Below, piece by piece: positions 39,552-40,227 of a DNA stretch of 40,227 bases (its first letter is position 1; each line of letters begins with the position of its first letter). Location of the stretch: the NCBI GenBank assembly GCA_020630215.1, contig JAHDBT010000010.1, positions 1 through 40,227 on the forward strand. The letters run 5' to 3'. The notes under the pieces were generated by a model that worked only from the letters and a program-made list of their open reading frames with translations, made no database searches and was not told the DNA's origin. A program made the position numbers and the translations under genes. The stretch is from Bacteroidota bacterium (lineage in GTDB: Bacteria > Bacteroidota > Bacteroidia > Chitinophagales > UBA2359).

Positions 39552-40208
39552 ATGAAAAGGTTATTCGTAATGTTAGCGATATTATTAGCTGGTATATCAA
39601 CATCAACCAGTATTTTTGCACAAGATGCAGCTAACGTAAACGCTCCAATAGCTGAAGTGGGGGAGGAAGTAGTAAAAACAATTAATTTTCAGAATAATTC
39701 TGTATTTGTAGACGTAGGCGGTAATGGTTTATTGTACTCTTTAAACTACGATAAAGTCTGGTATGCAGCAGAAAAATTTAAATTAAGCACTCGAATTGGT
39801 GTAGGAGTATCTTCTTCTATTTTTGAAGGCGATATGGATCCAATTATTCCATTAGGCGCAAGTGTATTGTTTGGAAAAAACAAGCACTATTTTGAAACAG
39901 GCATTGGTTCTACCATTGCATTCGGTTTTGAAGAAACGGCAGCAGCACTACAAGCAGAAAACGATAAAGGCGTAACTGTTTGGCAAGTACAAGCAGCTAG
40001 AGAACATACTTCGGTAAATGTAGCCGCTAACTTTGGTTACCGTTACCAAAACCCTAACGGTGGTTTGTTTTTCCGTGCAGGCGTTAGTCCAACTGTTACT
40101 GCATACAGCAAAACCGTTAGTTTTAATCCTGGTGTAGAAGCTAATATCAGCTTAGGGTATACCTTCAAGCAAAAAGAAGCTAAAGTACCAGTATTACAAT
40201 ATGACTAA
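39552..40208 (+). CDS. Outer membrane beta-barrel-like protein, function unknown
   Basis: A 218-residue exported protein: signal peptide about 1-24 (MKRLFVMLAILLAGISTSTS, then IFAQ). The remainder alternates short beta strands typical of a small barrel: NNSVFVDVGGNGLLYSLNYD, FKLSTRIGVGVSSSIF, GASVLFGKNKHYFETGIGST, SVNVAANFGYRYQNPNGGLF, FFRAGVSPTV and a last strand GVEANISLGYTF. It has no C-terminal aromatic residue, ending KEAKVPVLQYD. The layout fits the small OMP_b-brl group. A strong promoter with a long leader precedes it, which suggests high expression. The gene is complete in the window. Confidence 0.75.
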   Translation: MKRLFVMLAILLAGISTSTSIFAQDAANVNAPIAEVGEEVVKTINFQNNSVFVDVGGNGLLYSLNYDKVWYAAEKFKLSTRIGVGVSSSIFEGDMDPIIPLGASVLFGKNKHYFETGIGSTIAFGFEETAAALQAENDKGVTVWQVQAAREHTSVNVAANFGYRYQNPNGGLFFRAGVSPTVTAYSKTVSFNPGVEANISLGYTFKQKEAKVPVLQYD

Positions 40209-40227
40209 ACAAAACTTTTTTGTTTTA

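Overview
This is an AT-rich chromosomal stretch from a member of the Bacteroidota. The sequence supports this in four ways. Promoters follow the Bacteroidota pattern (TTG about 19-21 bases before TAnnTTTG). Start codons mostly lack Shine-Dalgarno sequences. Two secreted proteins end in type IX secretion (T9SS) sorting domains. There is also a TonB receptor with an N-terminal carboxypeptidase-regulatory-like domain. A Saprospiria-like marine or aquatic bacterium is my guess, but I cannot prove the rank below phylum. I see no rRNA, tRNA or CRISPR array.

Layout. 1-5.4 kb is accessory: a lone methyltransferase; an exported metallo-beta-lactamase-like protein with a tandem dyad operator over its promoter; an exported protein with a degenerate zinc-protease motif; and an IS21-family remnant whose istA and istB genes were fused by an internal deletion while both ends were kept. 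5.7-10.1 kb is a compact metal, probably zinc, acquisition locus: a His/Asp-rich lipoprotein, a TonB receptor with a His-rich linker, a Fur/Zur-family repressor and a second His-containing lipoprotein. Two identically built 21-bp palindromes (TGCAAC-n3-GTTGCA) overlap the promoters. 10.4-11.6 kb holds a lipoprotein remnant and a YoeB-like toxin gene preceded by an unrecognised 254-residue gene in the usual antitoxin position.

12-26 kb is mostly core metabolism and envelope: an RlmB-type rRNA methyltransferase, a nucleoside transporter with an extra exported domain, an S9 peptidase lipoprotein, a cyclase-family hydrolase, a YafK-like L,D-transpeptidase, RidA, an O-antigen ligase with TPRs, a T9SS cargo protein with four cysteine-bearing repeats, an aminotransferase and delta-1-pyrroline-5-carboxylate dehydrogenase. 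27-40 kb holds an NTF2-like protein, a lipid kinase, an exported pirin, a T9SS sialidase-like protein, a papain-fold lipoprotein, a second aminotransferase, a LytS-type histidine kinase overlapping a polysaccharide deacetylase, a large LysM lytic transglycosylase, and an outer-membrane-type protein behind a strong promoter.

The intergenic space carries a family of short non-coding elements (about 4.0, 6.2, 16.8, 26.7 and 29.9 kb) that share ends. Two copies have 8-bp target duplications and inverted termini, so this is a MITE-like family. One subgroup encloses a cloverleaf-like fold with compensatory base changes. Other small palindromes recur between genes. The strongest leads are the predicted Zur regulon, the non-canonical toxin partner and the structured MITE family.
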